From Rubrivivax sp. (lineage in GTDB: Bacteria; Pseudomonadota; Gammaproteobacteria; Burkholderiales; Burkholderiaceae_C), in the NCBI GenBank assembly GCA_019635315.1, contig JAHBZT010000002.1, positions 744,001 to 808,000 of the forward strand: 64,000 nucleotides of DNA, given 5' to 3'. The position numbers were made by a program, and so were the translations under genes. Numbering within the stretch: the first letter of the stretch is position 1; each line of letters opens with the position of its first letter. Below, piece after piece: positions 1 through 8,191 of the stretch. A model generated the notes under the pieces. The model made no database searches and was not told the DNA's origin. It worked only from the letters and a program-made list of their open reading frames with translations.

Positions 1-731
1 CTGGTCACCAGGCTGACGGAGACATCGACGGGAATCTCATGACCATCGTGATGTCGAACGTTGGTCTCGAAACGCAAGGAGCCGTGTTCGCACATCTCGC
101 GCCAGCGCTGTGGCCACTGCGTGTCGTTGGTCTGGGTGTCGATGTCGGGCACCCGCAGGCGCAGCAGTTGCTCGCGCGTCAGGCCCAGCAGCCGGCAGGC
201 GGCTCCGTTGGCATCGCGAAAGGCACCATCGGGGCCGACCTGGAAAAGCGCGTCGTTGGCCTGTTCGACGGCATGGCGGGTCAGGCGCAACTGGCGCCGC
301 GCCCGCTCGCGGTCGCTCACGTCGCACGCGGAAGGGATCAACCAGGCGATGCGGCCGTCCGGCCCGTACAGCGGCAGCAGCGAGAAGTCCATGGCCAGCA
401 TGTCGCCGCTGCGGGTGGCGAGGCGCACATCGAAACGACAGGCCTGGCCGCGCGACGCGCTTGCCAGCGCCTGTTGCAGCCGCCTTTGCGACAGCTCGCA
501 GCCCTGCCACCAGGGGGTTGCCTCGAAACGCCGGCCGAGCACCTGCTCCGGCGTGGCGCCGATGGCCTGCAATGCCGCCTGGTTGGCATAACGCAGCACG
601 CCGTCCGCGTCGAGCAGGCCGGCGAAGACGGAGGGACCCAGCCGGTCCAGCACCTCGCGCAGCGCGTGTTCGGGGGCCGGCGTCGCGGGGCTGGCCGCCA
701 CCAGCGTCAGCGCGGCATCGCGGTGCGACAT
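1..731 (-). CDS. PAS-domain sensor protein, 3' part outside window
   Basis: The gene runs off the left edge, so only the first 243 codons are visible. Translation from the ATG at 731 gives two consecutive PAS modules: residues about 28-145 (FAGLLDADGVLRYANQAAL, then a PAC-like end at PLYGPDGRIAWLIPSACDVS) and a second from about 150 (AVEQANDALFQVGPDGAFRDANGAA), which continues past the edge. The first PAS ends in a short charged linker (DRERARRQLRLTRHAVE), as in histidine kinases and diguanylate cyclases. The output domain lies outside the window, so kinase, cyclase or phosphodiesterase cannot be decided. No in-frame ATG occurs just upstream. The next gene on the same strand is the MocR regulator, 89 nt away. 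Confidence 0.75.
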   Translation of the reverse strand, partial: MSHRDAALTLVAASPATPAPEHALREVLDRLGPSVFAGLLDADGVLRYANQAALQAIGATPEQVLGRRFEATPWWQGCELSQRRLQQALASASRGQACRFDVRLATRSGDMLAMDFSLLPLYGPDGRIAWLIPSACDVSDRERARRQLRLTRHAVEQANDALFQVGPDGAFRDANGAACRLLGLTREQLLRLRVPDIDTQTNDTQWPQRWREMCEHGSLRFETNVRHHDGHEIPVDVSVSLVT

Positions 732-820
732 GTGCGGTACAGGGTGGACTTCGACATGCCCGCAGTCTGCCGAGCGGCCTGCTCCGGCGGTGTGAGCAGT
801 TGCGGTCCCCGGCGACCGGA

Positions 821-2290
821 TCAGACCGATGCGGGTGCAGCGGCGACGGCACGCGGCGCGTCGTCGACCAGCCTTGCCAGCGTGCGCATGGCGCGCTCGA
901 GCGAGTCGTCCCAGAGCTGGCCGCAGGTCAGCCGGATATGGTGCTGGAACTCGGCGCGCGCCGAGAACATCGGCCCCGGGGCCAGGCTGATGCGTTGGAC
1001 CAGCGCGGCACGGTGCAGGGCCATCGCGTCGACGCCGACCGGCAGTTCGACCCACACGAAGTACCCGCCGGCCGGCCGCACCACCCGGGTCCCATCCGGA
1101 AAGTGCCGGTTCACGGCCTCGAACAGGCTGTCGCGCTGCGACTGCAGGGACGAGCGCAGGCTGCGCAGGTGGCGGTCGTAACCGCCTTCCTGCAGGTACT
1201 CGGCCAGCGCCGCCTGCACCGGGATCGATCCCGACAGGCTTGTCATCAGCTTCAGCCGTTCGACCTCGCGAGCCAGCCGGCCGGGCGCGGCCCAACCGAC
1301 GCGATAACCTGGCGCCAGGCACTTCGAGAATGACGAGCAGTGCAGCACCAGGCCTCGGCGGTCGAAGGCCTTGGCCGGCAGCGGCGCCGAGGGGCCCTCG
1401 TAGAGCTCCGCGTAGACGTCGTCTTCGATCAATGGGACTTCGTGGCGGGCGAGCAATTCGACGAGGTCGCGCTTCTTCGCCTCGGGCATCAGGCTGCCGA
1501 GCGGGTTCTGGAAGCTCGTCATCAGCCAGCAGGCCCGCGGGCGGTAGAGCTCGATCACCTGCGCCAGGCGGCCGAGGTCGAGGCCCTCGCGCACATGGGT
1601 CGGCACTTCGATGGCACGCAGGCCCAGGCGCTGCAGGGCCTGCAAGGCCATGTAAAAGGTGGGCGACTCGACCACCACTGCATCCCCCGGCCGGGTCACG
1701 GCATTGAGGCACAGGTTCAGCGCCTCCATCGCACCGTGGGTCAGCACGATCTCGTCGGTGGCCACGTTCATGCCCTGACGCAGGTAGCGCTTGGCGATCT
1801 CGCGCTTGAGCCGCAGGTTGCCCGGCGGCAGGTCCTCAACCATGCTCCAGGGCTCGAGCCGCCGCGTGCTCGACACCAACGCGCGGCGCAGTCGATCGAG
1901 AGGGAACAGGGTGGGACTCGGAAACGCCGAACCGAAGGGCACGATGTCGCGTGCGCGCGCAAGGCTGAGACACCCGTAGACCAGGTCGTTGACCTCGACG
2001 TGCTGCGATCCGGACTGGGGCTCCGAGGTTTGCGGCTCGGCGAGCAGAACACCGTCGGGGCGGGCGCTGACGAAGTAGCCCGAGCGTGGCGCCGCGCGTA
2101 CCAGGCCACGGGATTCGAGCAGGTAGTAGGCCTGGAACACCGTGCTGGGGCTCACGCCGCGACTGGCGCAGGTCTGGCGCACGGAGGGCAAGCGATCTCC
2201 CGCGCGCAGCACGCCGGCAGCGATCTGCTGCTCGAGTTCTTGAGCGAGCCGTTCGAACCTCGTCGAGGCGGCTGTGGGGCGATCACGCAT
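821..2290 (-). CDS. MocR/PdxR-family GntR regulator with aminotransferase domain
   Basis: The protein has 489 aa, the usual MocR size. Residues about 10-78 form a GntR winged helix (AAGVLRAGDRLPSVRQ, then SPSTVFQAYYLLESRGLV). Residues about 110-480 form a fold-type I aminotransferase domain with the PLP lysine in SSFSKCLAPGYRVGW near residue 320 and the aspartate loop in IEDDVYAELYEG. Such proteins bind PLP or an amino-compound adduct and usually regulate a divergent gene. Here the upstream DNA opens into the accessory island with no recognisable target, so the original neighbour may have been replaced by inserted DNA. Specificity cannot be assigned. Confidence 0.9.
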   Translation of the reverse strand: MRDRPTAASTRFERLAQELEQQIAAGVLRAGDRLPSVRQTCASRGVSPSTVFQAYYLLESRGLVRAAPRSGYFVSARPDGVLLAEPQTSEPQSGSQHVEVNDLVYGCLSLARARDIVPFGSAFPSPTLFPLDRLRRALVSSTRRLEPWSMVEDLPPGNLRLKREIAKRYLRQGMNVATDEIVLTHGAMEALNLCLNAVTRPGDAVVVESPTFYMALQALQRLGLRAIEVPTHVREGLDLGRLAQVIELYRPRACWLMTSFQNPLGSLMPEAKKRDLVELLARHEVPLIEDDVYAELYEGPSAPLPAKAFDRRGLVLHCSSFSKCLAPGYRVGWAAPGRLAREVERLKLMTSLSGSIPVQAALAEYLQEGGYDRHLRSLRSSLQSQRDSLFEAVNRHFPDGTRVVRPAGGYFVWVELPVGVDAMALHRAALVQRISLAPGPMFSARAEFQHHIRLTCGQLWDDSLERAMRTLARLVDDAPRAVAAAPASV

Positions 2291-2715
2291 GGTGTCGGCA
2301 CCGCGCCTCGGTCGACCGCCGGCTGGGGTGGGTGGCGTGGTCGCAGTCTAGGGCTTGTGCGACGCGATGCAAGCACCGGGGCCAAGCCCAGGTGAGCCCC
2401 AGGCGGCCTCCTGAATCTCGGCGGCTGCGCCTTCTTCGGTGCCAAGGAAGTGCCCCGGAACCTGCCTGTGACGAGAGGCCGCACATGGCCAACACCGGGT
2501 CTCCGGCGAAGGTGACATAAGCCGACCTTCGTCGGCGAAGCCTACGAAGCGAAAGTTTGCTTCCTGTGTGCGCGCGGCTTGCCCGCTCCCGTTTTGGTTT
2601 GTCGGACAACTGCCCTCAGATCGGCGCCAAGCGCAGCGTAGTGCCGCGAGGGCAGGTGTCTGGAGTGGACATCGGCGCGCAGCGTGAGGCGGCAGCCAAG
2701 ACGGCCCGGGCTGAC

Positions 2716-2749
2716 GGCGAAACGGCAGCCAAGGCTGCGCCGTTTCGCC
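2716..2749. repeat. Strong imperfect hairpin, function unknown
   Basis: The arms GGCGAAACGGC and GCCGTTTCGCC pair perfectly. An inner AGCC/GGCT pair extends the stem after a small bulge, leaving a two-base loop. No T-run follows on either strand, so it is not a typical intrinsic terminator. It could be part of a mobile-element end or a recombination site. Confidence 0.5.
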
Positions 2750-3237
2750 TTGAGGAGTTGGATCCGATGGAGGAAAGTCCCAGCCATCCGAAGCTCATCA
2801 CCCTCACCGCCATCCACCAACAGCCCCTGCCCCGCTGCTGACTGCCGTGCCGCCAAAGCGGCGACAGGACGACTGGGCGAATCAGATCAAGGACTTATGC
2901 GACGCAGTGAGACTCACTGGCACGCAGTGATCAGCTCATTTGGTCGATCATCACATGGAAATCGCACCTAAGTCCGCGTCGCATAACGCTCCGGCCCCGC
3001 TGGCACCCTCCATCTCCCGTCAAAGGACCCTCCATCGGGAATCCTCCAACTTTCATAGGTGGGGCCAGATGCACGTTTGTCACTTGGCCGAACACTGAGC
3101 AGGATCGCAGCCAATGTAGCAGCAAGGACCCTGCGGCGAAACCTCTCGCAGGCAGCAGTCCCGACGATCATCGCCCAGCTGGCAAGCGAAGCACAAGCGC
3201 CGGTCGCTTGAGAGGTCGGCTGCTTTTTTATACAGTC

Positions 3238-3256
3238 CTGAAGCTACCAGCTTCAG
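3238..3256. repeat. Short perfect hairpin upstream of the DUF2188 gene
   Basis: CTGAAGCT and AGCTTCAG are separated by three bases. A run of T lies just upstream at 3224-3230. The dyad sits 13 nt before the ATG at 3270, so it could be an operator or could affect translation initiation. Confidence 0.4.
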
Positions 3257-3269
3257 ATTGGACAAAGCG

Positions 3270-3518
3270 ATGAGCAAACCTCAGGACCGCACTGTCTCTC
3301 GACGGGACGATGGCACTTGGCAGAACAAGAGGCAGGACGCGGAACGCGCCTCGTCGGTCCACACCACCCAAGCGGAGGCCCAGGAGGCGGCCCGGCGCAT
3401 GCTGGGCAACCAGGGCGGTGGCGAACTGACGACGATGGGCGTCAAGGGCAAGATCGTCAGCAAGGACACGATCAAGCCCGGCAACGACCCCAATCCGCCG
3501 CGCGACACCGAGCACTGA
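3270..3518 (+). CDS. DUF2188 family small protein
   Basis: An 82-aa protein beginning MSKPQDRTVSRRDDGTWQNK. It shows the DUF2188 pattern: an N-terminal strand with a DGTW-type turn, a central helix from SSVHTTQAEAQEAARR, the strand GGELTTMGVKGKIVSKD, and the family's typical C-terminal GNDPNPPRD end. The family has no settled biochemical function and is often found in genomic islands. I chose the ATG at 3270 over an in-frame TTG at 3258 because the TTG lies against the hairpin and lacks a spaced ribosome site. The gene stands alone, 183 nt before the toxin-antitoxin pair. Confidence 0.75.
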   Translation: MSKPQDRTVSRRDDGTWQNKRQDAERASSVHTTQAEAQEAARRMLGNQGGGELTTMGVKGKIVSKDTIKPGNDPNPPRDTEH

Positions 3519-3642
3519 GCCGTCGTCGTCGATGGCGCTTGGCGGTTCGGGCGGAAGCCCACGCCGCCCTGCGCTAAACGACGGCCTTTGGATTGCTGAG
3601 CCGCACGACCAGGATCCAGACGCCGCGGTGTCGTTTCGTTTG

Positions 3643-3670
3643 TTGCGCTTTTCGCTTGTTTCGATTAAGA
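3643..3670 (+). promoter_or_regulatory. Candidate promoter of the toxin-antitoxin pair
   Basis: The segment 3630-3670 is markedly T-rich against its surroundings. TTGCGC at 3643-3648 and TTAAGA at 3665-3670 are 16 nt apart and end 31 nt before the ATG at 3702. The match to sigma-70 consensus is only partial. Confidence 0.3.
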
Positions 3671-3701
3671 TCTCCGCACTGACCTTGATCCGGAACACGC
3701 C

Positions 3702-4169
3702 ATGACCCGCGCCCAAGCCCTGGAAACCGCACTGCCTGTCGAGCGCGAAGTTGCCGCGGCCGTGGAGAGCCAGCGTGCCCTGGCCGCCTTCCTGAGCACG
3801 CAGTTCGAGACCCAGCGCATCCAGATCTTCGACGCGAAGAACGAGGCCCACCAGGTCGAACTGCCCACGTCCGCCCTCCGCTTGCTGGTCGACGTCCTGT
3901 CGGAGTTGGCCGAGGGCAATGCGGTCAAGGTCGTGCCGATCCATGCTGAGCTGACGACACAGGAGGCCGCTGACATGTTGAACGTGTCCCGCCCCCATCT
4001 CGTCAAGCTGTTGGAGAGCGGTGCTTTGGCATTCCACAAGACCGGCAAGCATCGGCGCATCCGCTTCGCAGACCTGATGGCCTTCAAGACCGAGCAGGAT
4101 CGTGCGAGTGCGCAGGCGATGGAGGCGCTCGCGAAGCAGGCACAGGAACTTCAACTGGGCTACGAGTGA
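3702..4169 (+). CDS. Excisionase-type HTH antitoxin
   Basis: The protein has 155 aa. Residues about 85-140 form an excisionase/MerR-like winged helix (TTQEAADMLNVSRPHLVKLL, then GKHRRIRFADLMAF). The first 80 residues are helical and family-specific. This arrangement, followed by a PIN-domain gene, is a known class of toxin-antitoxin operon in which the HTH protein neutralises the nuclease and represses the promoter. The stop overlaps the GTG start of the downstream gene by 4 nt, which implies translational coupling and supports the pairing. The base composition upstream is more AT-rich than the chromosome around it, in line with horizontal acquisition. Confidence 0.8.
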   Translation: MTRAQALETALPVEREVAAAVESQRALAAFLSTQFETQRIQIFDAKNEAHQVELPTSALRLLVDVLSELAEGNAVKVVPIHAELTTQEAADMLNVSRPHLVKLLESGALAFHKTGKHRRIRFADLMAFKTEQDRASAQAMEALAKQAQELQLGYE

Positions 4170-4741
4170 GGAGTTCGCCGTTCACCGCGGTCTACGACGC
4201 CTGCGTGCTGTATCCGGCGCCGCTGCGCGATTTCCTCATGTGGCTTGCCTTGTCCGGGCGCTTTCGTGCGCGCTGGAGCGCCCAGATCCACGATGAGTGG
4301 AAGCGGAATCTGGTCAAGAACCGGCCGGACCTCACGGCCGAGCAAATCGATCGCACTTCTGACCTCATGGATCGGGCGATCCCTGACGGTCTGGTGACCG
4401 GACACGAAGTCTTGATTGAAGGTCTGACCCTTCCCGACCCTGGGGACCGGCATGTTCTCGCTGCAGCCATCCGCTGCCACGCCAGCGTGATCGTGACCTT
4501 CAACGAGCGCGACTTCCCGGCCGACGTACTGGGTGCGTTCGGGCTGGAGGCCCAACACCCGGATCTGTTCGTAGAGAACCTCTTCGATCTCGACCCGGCC
4601 GCGGTGGTCGCCGCTGCACAGCGGCAGCGACAGCAGTTGAAGAACCCGCCGATCGACGTCGATCGCTACCTGGACATCCTGCTTCGGCAGGGCCTCACCC
4701 AGACGGTGAAGGGCCTCGCCGGGTTTCGGGGCGTGCTGTGA
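4166..4741 (+). CDS. PIN-domain toxin (PIN_3 type)
   Basis: This 191-aa protein starts with GTG inside the antitoxin stop. It carries the acidic residues expected of a PIN ribonuclease: Asp in FTAVYDACVLYPA near residue 11, an acidic pair in AQIHDEWKRNL, and Asp in the LPDPGDRHVLAAA segment near residue 93, followed by IVTFNERDFP. That order (D-ACVLYP, then PDPDDRHVLAAA, then TFNLKDFP) is typical of PF13470 toxins, which cleave RNA when their antitoxin is lost. The C-terminal 60 residues form a helical extension common in this subgroup. The operon is convergent with an orphan VapB-like gene 31 nt downstream. Confidence 0.82.
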   Translation: MRSSPFTAVYDACVLYPAPLRDFLMWLALSGRFRARWSAQIHDEWKRNLVKNRPDLTAEQIDRTSDLMDRAIPDGLVTGHEVLIEGLTLPDPGDRHVLAAAIRCHASVIVTFNERDFPADVLGAFGLEAQHPDLFVENLFDLDPAAVVAAAQRQRQQLKNPPIDVDRYLDILLRQGLTQTVKGLAGFRGVL

Positions 4742-4772
4742 TCAGCGGCTGAAGCGCCTTCACGCACGCAGA

Positions 4773-5048
4773 TCACAGAGCCTCGCACCCCCTCAGGAGT
4801 CGTTGGCCGGGCTGTTCAGCCCCCAACGCTGCGACCAAGTCAACGTCCGCCTCGCCCACGGCTCGCAGGGCCTCGAGCAGCGCAGCGCCGCGCGAGGCCT
4901 GCAAGGCATGGATCACCAGATCGCCCGACTTGCTACGCGAGATGCTGACATGGTCAGCGTCCAGTCGGAACTCTGCAGGAATGCGCACGGCCTGGCCGTC
5001 GTCGCTGTTGAAGACTGTGGTCGTGAGCCTCTCCATGCTGCTCTCCAT
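4773..5048 (-). CDS. Orphan VapB-like (AbrB-fold) antitoxin
   Basis: This 91-aa protein has the SpoVT/AbrB swapped-hairpin signature of VapB antitoxins: TTTVFNSDDGQAVRIPAEF followed by LDADHVSISRSKSGDLVIHA, then a tail that would contact a toxin. VapB genes are normally followed on the same strand by a vapC PIN toxin. Here the 3' neighbour is the convergent end of the PIN_3 operon, so no partner is present. The C-terminal end (GQRLLRGCEAL) does not match the usual toxin-binding tail well and may be altered. An internal ATG at 5036 is an alternative start. Confidence 0.65.
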   Translation of the reverse strand: MESSMERLTTTVFNSDDGQAVRIPAEFRLDADHVSISRSKSGDLVIHALQASRGAALLEALRAVGEADVDLVAALGAEQPGQRLLRGCEAL

Positions 5049-5329
5049 TCAAGTACGTCAACGTGCGCATCTTCGTTCAGGCATCGCCGGCGTGCAACGG
5101 CATCGGGCATGTTGCGCCTCTACCGCACTCGCCGCCGGTGCCACGCGTCGCACACCGGTGGCCAATGCTTGTCGTCCCATGAGGCGACCCGTCGGATCAT
5201 CGAACACTGAGCCGTTCGCCTGAAGTTTCGTGGCGCCACCTACGGTGCCCGCCCACATCGATCGCGAAACCCGCAGGCACGGCAAGTCCGCTGGCTTGCG
5301 GGCCAACGAGGCTCGACCAGCCCACGCAG
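5049..5329. other. Intergenic DNA before the IS21-family element
   Basis: About 280 nt in which I see no gene or clear regulatory structure. It does not contain the missing 5' part of the IS66 transposase whose stump lies on the other side of the insertion sequence. Confidence 0.5.
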
Positions 5330-5447
5330 TGCGTATTTCACGTCATCGCGGACACCCATTTCACGGGATCGCGGACAGCATTTCACGGGAAGGCGGACAC
5401 CGTTTCACGCTGATCGCGGACAGCGTTTCAGCGTGATGGCGGACAGC
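5330..5447 (+). repeat. Left-end multiple terminal repeats of the IS21 element
   Basis: Five tandem-like units of about 22-23 nt share a TTTCACGNNATCGCGGACA core (with small changes such as AAGGCGGACA or GATGGCGGACA). Repeated end units are the expected IstA binding sites in the IS21 family. Confidence 0.75.
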
Positions 5448-5473
5448 AGCAGCGCGTGCGGGTGACCTGAGCC

Positions 5474-5512
5474 GTGGGCATGCTGGTCGATTTTTCGACC
5501 GGACATGCCCAC
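5474..5512 (+). promoter_or_regulatory. Hairpin enclosing the istA start codon
   Basis: The 9-bp outer stem is GTGGGCATG with CATGCCCAC, and the inner stem is GGTCGA with TCGACC around a short T loop. The ATG of istA at 5505 lies inside the 3' arm. In a read-through transcript the start codon and its weak ribosome site would be paired. A transcript starting within the 5' arm would escape this. Confidence 0.55.
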
Positions 5513-7043
5513 CCCCAGGATCACCATGCGTCAACTACGACAGACCCTTCGCCTCCACCTCGAAGCCCGGTTGAGCCTGCGCGAGTGCGCACGCGTGCTG
5601 GGCATCTCCAAGACCACCGTCGGCGCCATCGTCAGCATGGCGCGCGTAGCCGGCGTGGACTGGTCCGTGGCCCAGGGCTTGAGCGACGACGAGCTCGAGG
5701 CCCGGGTGTACCGCCCGGCCGTGCCGCGCTCGTCGCGCCACCTCGAACCCGACTTCGCGCTCATCCACCAGGAGTTGCGCCGCCCCGGCGTGACCTTGCA
5801 GTTGCTGTGGGAGGAGTACCAGCGCGGCAATGACCTGGCCTACAAGTACACCGCCTGCTGCGTGAAGTACCGCGCCTGGGCCGCTGGGCTGAAGCGATCG
5901 ATGCGCCAGACGCACATCGCCGGCGAGAAGCTGTTCGTGGACTACGCCGGGCAGACCATGCCCGTCGTGGACGCCGCCACCGGCGAGATCCGCCGCGCCC
6001 AGATCTTCGTGGCGGTGCTGGGTGCGTCGAACTACACCTACGCCTGCGCCACCTGGCAGCAGACCGCCGCGGACTGGGTGGGCGCCATCATCGACACGCT
6101 GGAGTTCATCGGTGGCGTGCCCCGCCTGATCGTGCCCGACCAGCCCCGGGCCCTGATCGCCCGGCCCGACAGCTACGACCCCGTCCCCGGCCGACTGGTG
6201 CAGGAGTTCTCCTCGCACTACGACGTGGCCGTGCTTCCTGCGCGCCCGGGTCGCCCGCGCGACAAGCCCAAGGTGGAGGTGGGCGTGCAGGTGGTCGAGC
6301 GCTGGATCCTGGCGCGGCTGCGCAACCGGCGCTTCTTCAGCCTGGCCGAGCTCAATGCCGCCATAGCTGAGTTGCTGGCCGAGTTGAACCAGCGGCCATT
6401 CAAGAAGCTACCCGGATGCCGCCACTCGGCCTTCCTGGCGCTGGAGCAGGGTGAGTTGCGAGCACTGCCGGCCACTCGCATGCCGATCGCCCGCTTCAAG
6501 CGCGCCCGCGTCAACATCGACTACCACGTCGAGCTCGACGCCCACTACTACAGCGTGCCGCATCGCCTGGTGGGCGCCGAGGTCGAACTGCGGATCACCG
6601 CCACCACGGTGGAAGTGCTGGCCGGCGGCGCCCGGGTGGCCGTGCACAGGCTCAGCGCGCTGCCAGGCAGGCACACGACCCTGGCCGAGCACATGCCGGC
6701 ATCGCACCGCGCGCACCGCGAGTGGTCGCCGGCCAAGCTCATCGCCTGGGGCGAGCGAATCGGCGTAGCCACTGCCGCCGTGGTGCGCTGGCAGATGGAG
6801 CACCGCCCGCACCCCGAGCAGGGCTACCGGGCCTGCCTGGGCATGCAGCGCCTGGCGCGCGAGTTCACGCCGGCGCGCCTGGAGGCGGCCTGCACCCGCG
6901 CCATGGCCATCCGCAGCCCCAACCTGCGCAGCGTCACGTCGATCCTGCGCAGCGGCCTGGACCGCCAGCCCGCGCCCCCGAAGCCCGTCCAGGCCAGTCT
7001 GCCGCTGCACGAGAACCTGCGCGGCCCGGACTACTACCACTGA
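5505..7043 (+). CDS. istA: IS21 transposase IstA
   Basis: The DDE transposase has 512 aa. An N-terminal helix-turn-helix (ARLSLRECARVLGISKTTVG, residues 21-40) precedes the RNase H-fold catalytic core with Asp146 (EKLFVDYAG), Asp212 (LIVPDQPRALIA) and Glu258 (RDKPKVEVG). The usual PDNxxxAV context of the second Asp is changed to PDQPRALI, but the acid is kept. A C-terminal beta-barrel (YYSVPHRLVGAEVELRI) follows. The 5505 start gives the family-typical MP-x-x-RITMRQLR opening; a second ATG at 5526 has a better ribosome site (AGGA) and could also be used. istB follows 63 nt downstream. Confidence 0.92.
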   Translation: MPTPRITMRQLRQTLRLHLEARLSLRECARVLGISKTTVGAIVSMARVAGVDWSVAQGLSDDELEARVYRPAVPRSSRHLEPDFALIHQELRRPGVTLQLLWEEYQRGNDLAYKYTACCVKYRAWAAGLKRSMRQTHIAGEKLFVDYAGQTMPVVDAATGEIRRAQIFVAVLGASNYTYACATWQQTAADWVGAIIDTLEFIGGVPRLIVPDQPRALIARPDSYDPVPGRLVQEFSSHYDVAVLPARPGRPRDKPKVEVGVQVVERWILARLRNRRFFSLAELNAAIAELLAELNQRPFKKLPGCRHSAFLALEQGELRALPATRMPIARFKRARVNIDYHVELDAHYYSVPHRLVGAEVELRITATTVEVLAGGARVAVHRLSALPGRHTTLAEHMPASHRAHREWSPAKLIAWGERIGVATAAVVRWQMEHRPHPEQGYRACLGMQRLAREFTPARLEAACTRAMAIRSPNLRSVTSILRSGLDRQPAPPKPVQASLPLHENLRGPDYYH

Positions 7044-7106
7044 CATCCCAACCCGCCCCCCAACCCGCCGACACCACCAACACCACCGACGAAGGAGAAC
7101 GACCCC

Positions 7107-7859
7107 ATGCTCAACGAACAGACCCTGACCCAGCTCAGAGCCCTGCGCCTGGACGGCATGGTCGCCGCGCTGGCCGATCACGCCAGCAGCAGCGCCGCCA
7201 GCGAACTGCGCTTCGAGGAGCGCCTGGCGCTGCTGGTGCAGCGCGAGATCGACTGGCGCGACGACAAGCGGCTGACCCGGCTGCTCAAGGCCGCGCGGCT
7301 GAAGGTCAGCAGCGCGTGCATCGAGGACATCAACTGGCGCGCCTCGCGCGGCCTGGACCGGCACCTGGTCACGGCGTTGGCCGGCTGCGACTGGGTGCGC
7401 CATGCGCGCACCATCCTCATCACCGGCGCCACGGGCACGGGCAAGACGTGGCTGTCGTGCGCGCTGGCCCGGCAGGCCGCGCGGCAAGGCTTCACGGTGC
7501 TGTACACGCGCACCACGCGGCTGCTGCAGGAACTGCGTGTGGCCCACGGCGACGGCAGCTTCAGCCGGCGCCTGGCGCAACTGGCGCGCATCGACGTGCT
7601 GGTGCTAGATGACTTCGCAGGTGCGCCAATGGAGCCGGGCGAACGCAACGACCTGCTGGAACTGCTGGACGACCGGGTGGGGGCGAAGGCCACGCTGATC
7701 ACGAGCCAGCTGGCGGTCAAGGCCTGGCACGCCTGGCTGGACGACCCGACCGTGGCCGACGCGATCCTGGACCGCATCGTGCACAGCGCGCACCGCATCG
7801 CGCTCAAAGGGCCATCGCTGCGCAAGCCCGAAGGTCAGGCAGACGAGGAAGCCCAATGA
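7107..7859 (+). CDS. istB: IS21 helper ATPase IstB
   Basis: This 250-aa AAA+ protein selects and remodels target DNA for IstA. Residues 107-114 form Walker A (GATGTGKT) and residues 164-170 Walker B (VLVLDDF), preceded by the N-terminal IstB helical domain that starts MLNEQTLTQLRALRLDGM. A good ribosome site (GAAGGAGAACGACCCC) precedes the ATG. The gene is full length and has no frameshift, so with istA intact the element may still be mobile. About 330 nt between its stop and the right end hold no gene, only one stray copy of the end-repeat unit near 8055-8080 and the right-end repeats. Confidence 0.92.
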   Translation: MLNEQTLTQLRALRLDGMVAALADHASSSAASELRFEERLALLVQREIDWRDDKRLTRLLKAARLKVSSACIEDINWRASRGLDRHLVTALAGCDWVRHARTILITGATGTGKTWLSCALARQAARQGFTVLYTRTTRLLQELRVAHGDGSFSRRLAQLARIDVLVLDDFAGAPMEPGERNDLLELLDDRVGAKATLITSQLAVKAWHAWLDDPTVADAILDRIVHSAHRIALKGPSLRKPEGQADEEAQ

Positions 7860-8118
7860 TCGCTTCGCGCAGACATCAGCACGCCCGCAGCCCGGCGACG
7901 AACACGGCCTGCCCACCGCGGCGGTCGGTCGGTTCGTCGCAGGCGCCGACCGACCGCCGCCGTGGACAGGCCTGCGGCCAGGACCATCAAACGAGCATCG
8001 CCTTCGGCGCCGAGTTGCCCACCCCGGCGCTGCGCGCCGGCGTGGACAACACGGGCGACTTCACGGCCATCGCGGACACCTGAGATACGATGAACCCGGT
8101 CACCCGCATGCCCTGTGC

Positions 8119-8191
8119 GCTGTCCGCCATCGGCGTGAAACGGTGTCCGCGATCAGCGTGAAACGGGTGTCCGCGATCGCTGAAATGCGCA
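8119..8191 (-). repeat. Right-end terminal repeats of the IS21 element
   Basis: Three inverted copies of the left-end unit, read on the minus strand as TTTCAGCGATCGCGGACA, TTTCACGCTGATCGCGGACA and TTTCACGCCGATGGCGGACA. The outermost ends at 8191. Confidence 0.75.

Larger units (their letters stand above)
2291..3269. other. Non-coding, dyad-rich stretch of the accessory island
   Basis: About 980 nt without a convincing gene. The open frames here lack ribosome sites and family resemblance and run antisense to each other. What can be seen is structural: a near-perfect hairpin at 2716-2749, a 15-nt dyad at 2905-2919 (CAGTGAG A CTCACTG), an 11-bp inverted pair at 2895-2905 and 2976-2986 (TTATGCGACGC and its complement), and a small hairpin at 3238-3256 just before the next gene. 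It may be remnant mobile DNA. Confidence 0.5.
5330..8191 (+). mobile_element. Complete IS21-family insertion sequence
   Basis: The element is 2,862 bp with istA and istB in order. The ends form imperfect terminal inverted repeats that start TGCG: the left end reads TGCGTATTTCACGTCATCGC, and the right end on the other strand reads TGCGCATTTCAGCGATCGC. Both open with 5'-TG, as IS21 elements do. Internal copies of a 22-23 nt unit follow each end. The flanking bases (left ...CACGCAG, right ACCTGTT...) do not match, so no target duplication is visible. Together with the one-sided IS66 stump, this suggests an adjacent deletion or rearrangement after insertion. Confidence 0.85.

Noticed and set aside
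2895-2986. Possible integron attC-like site (TTATGCGACGC and its complement)
   Set aside because: The arms lack the GTTRRRY core, the central stem pairing is absent, and no integrase or gene cassette is near. Only a generic inverted repeat remains.
3606-3701. Whole-window search for tRNA genes, rRNA and CRISPR arrays
   Set aside because: I saw no tRNA cloverleaf, rRNA stretch or regularly spaced direct repeat array; the repeats at the IS21 ends are transposase sites, not CRISPR.
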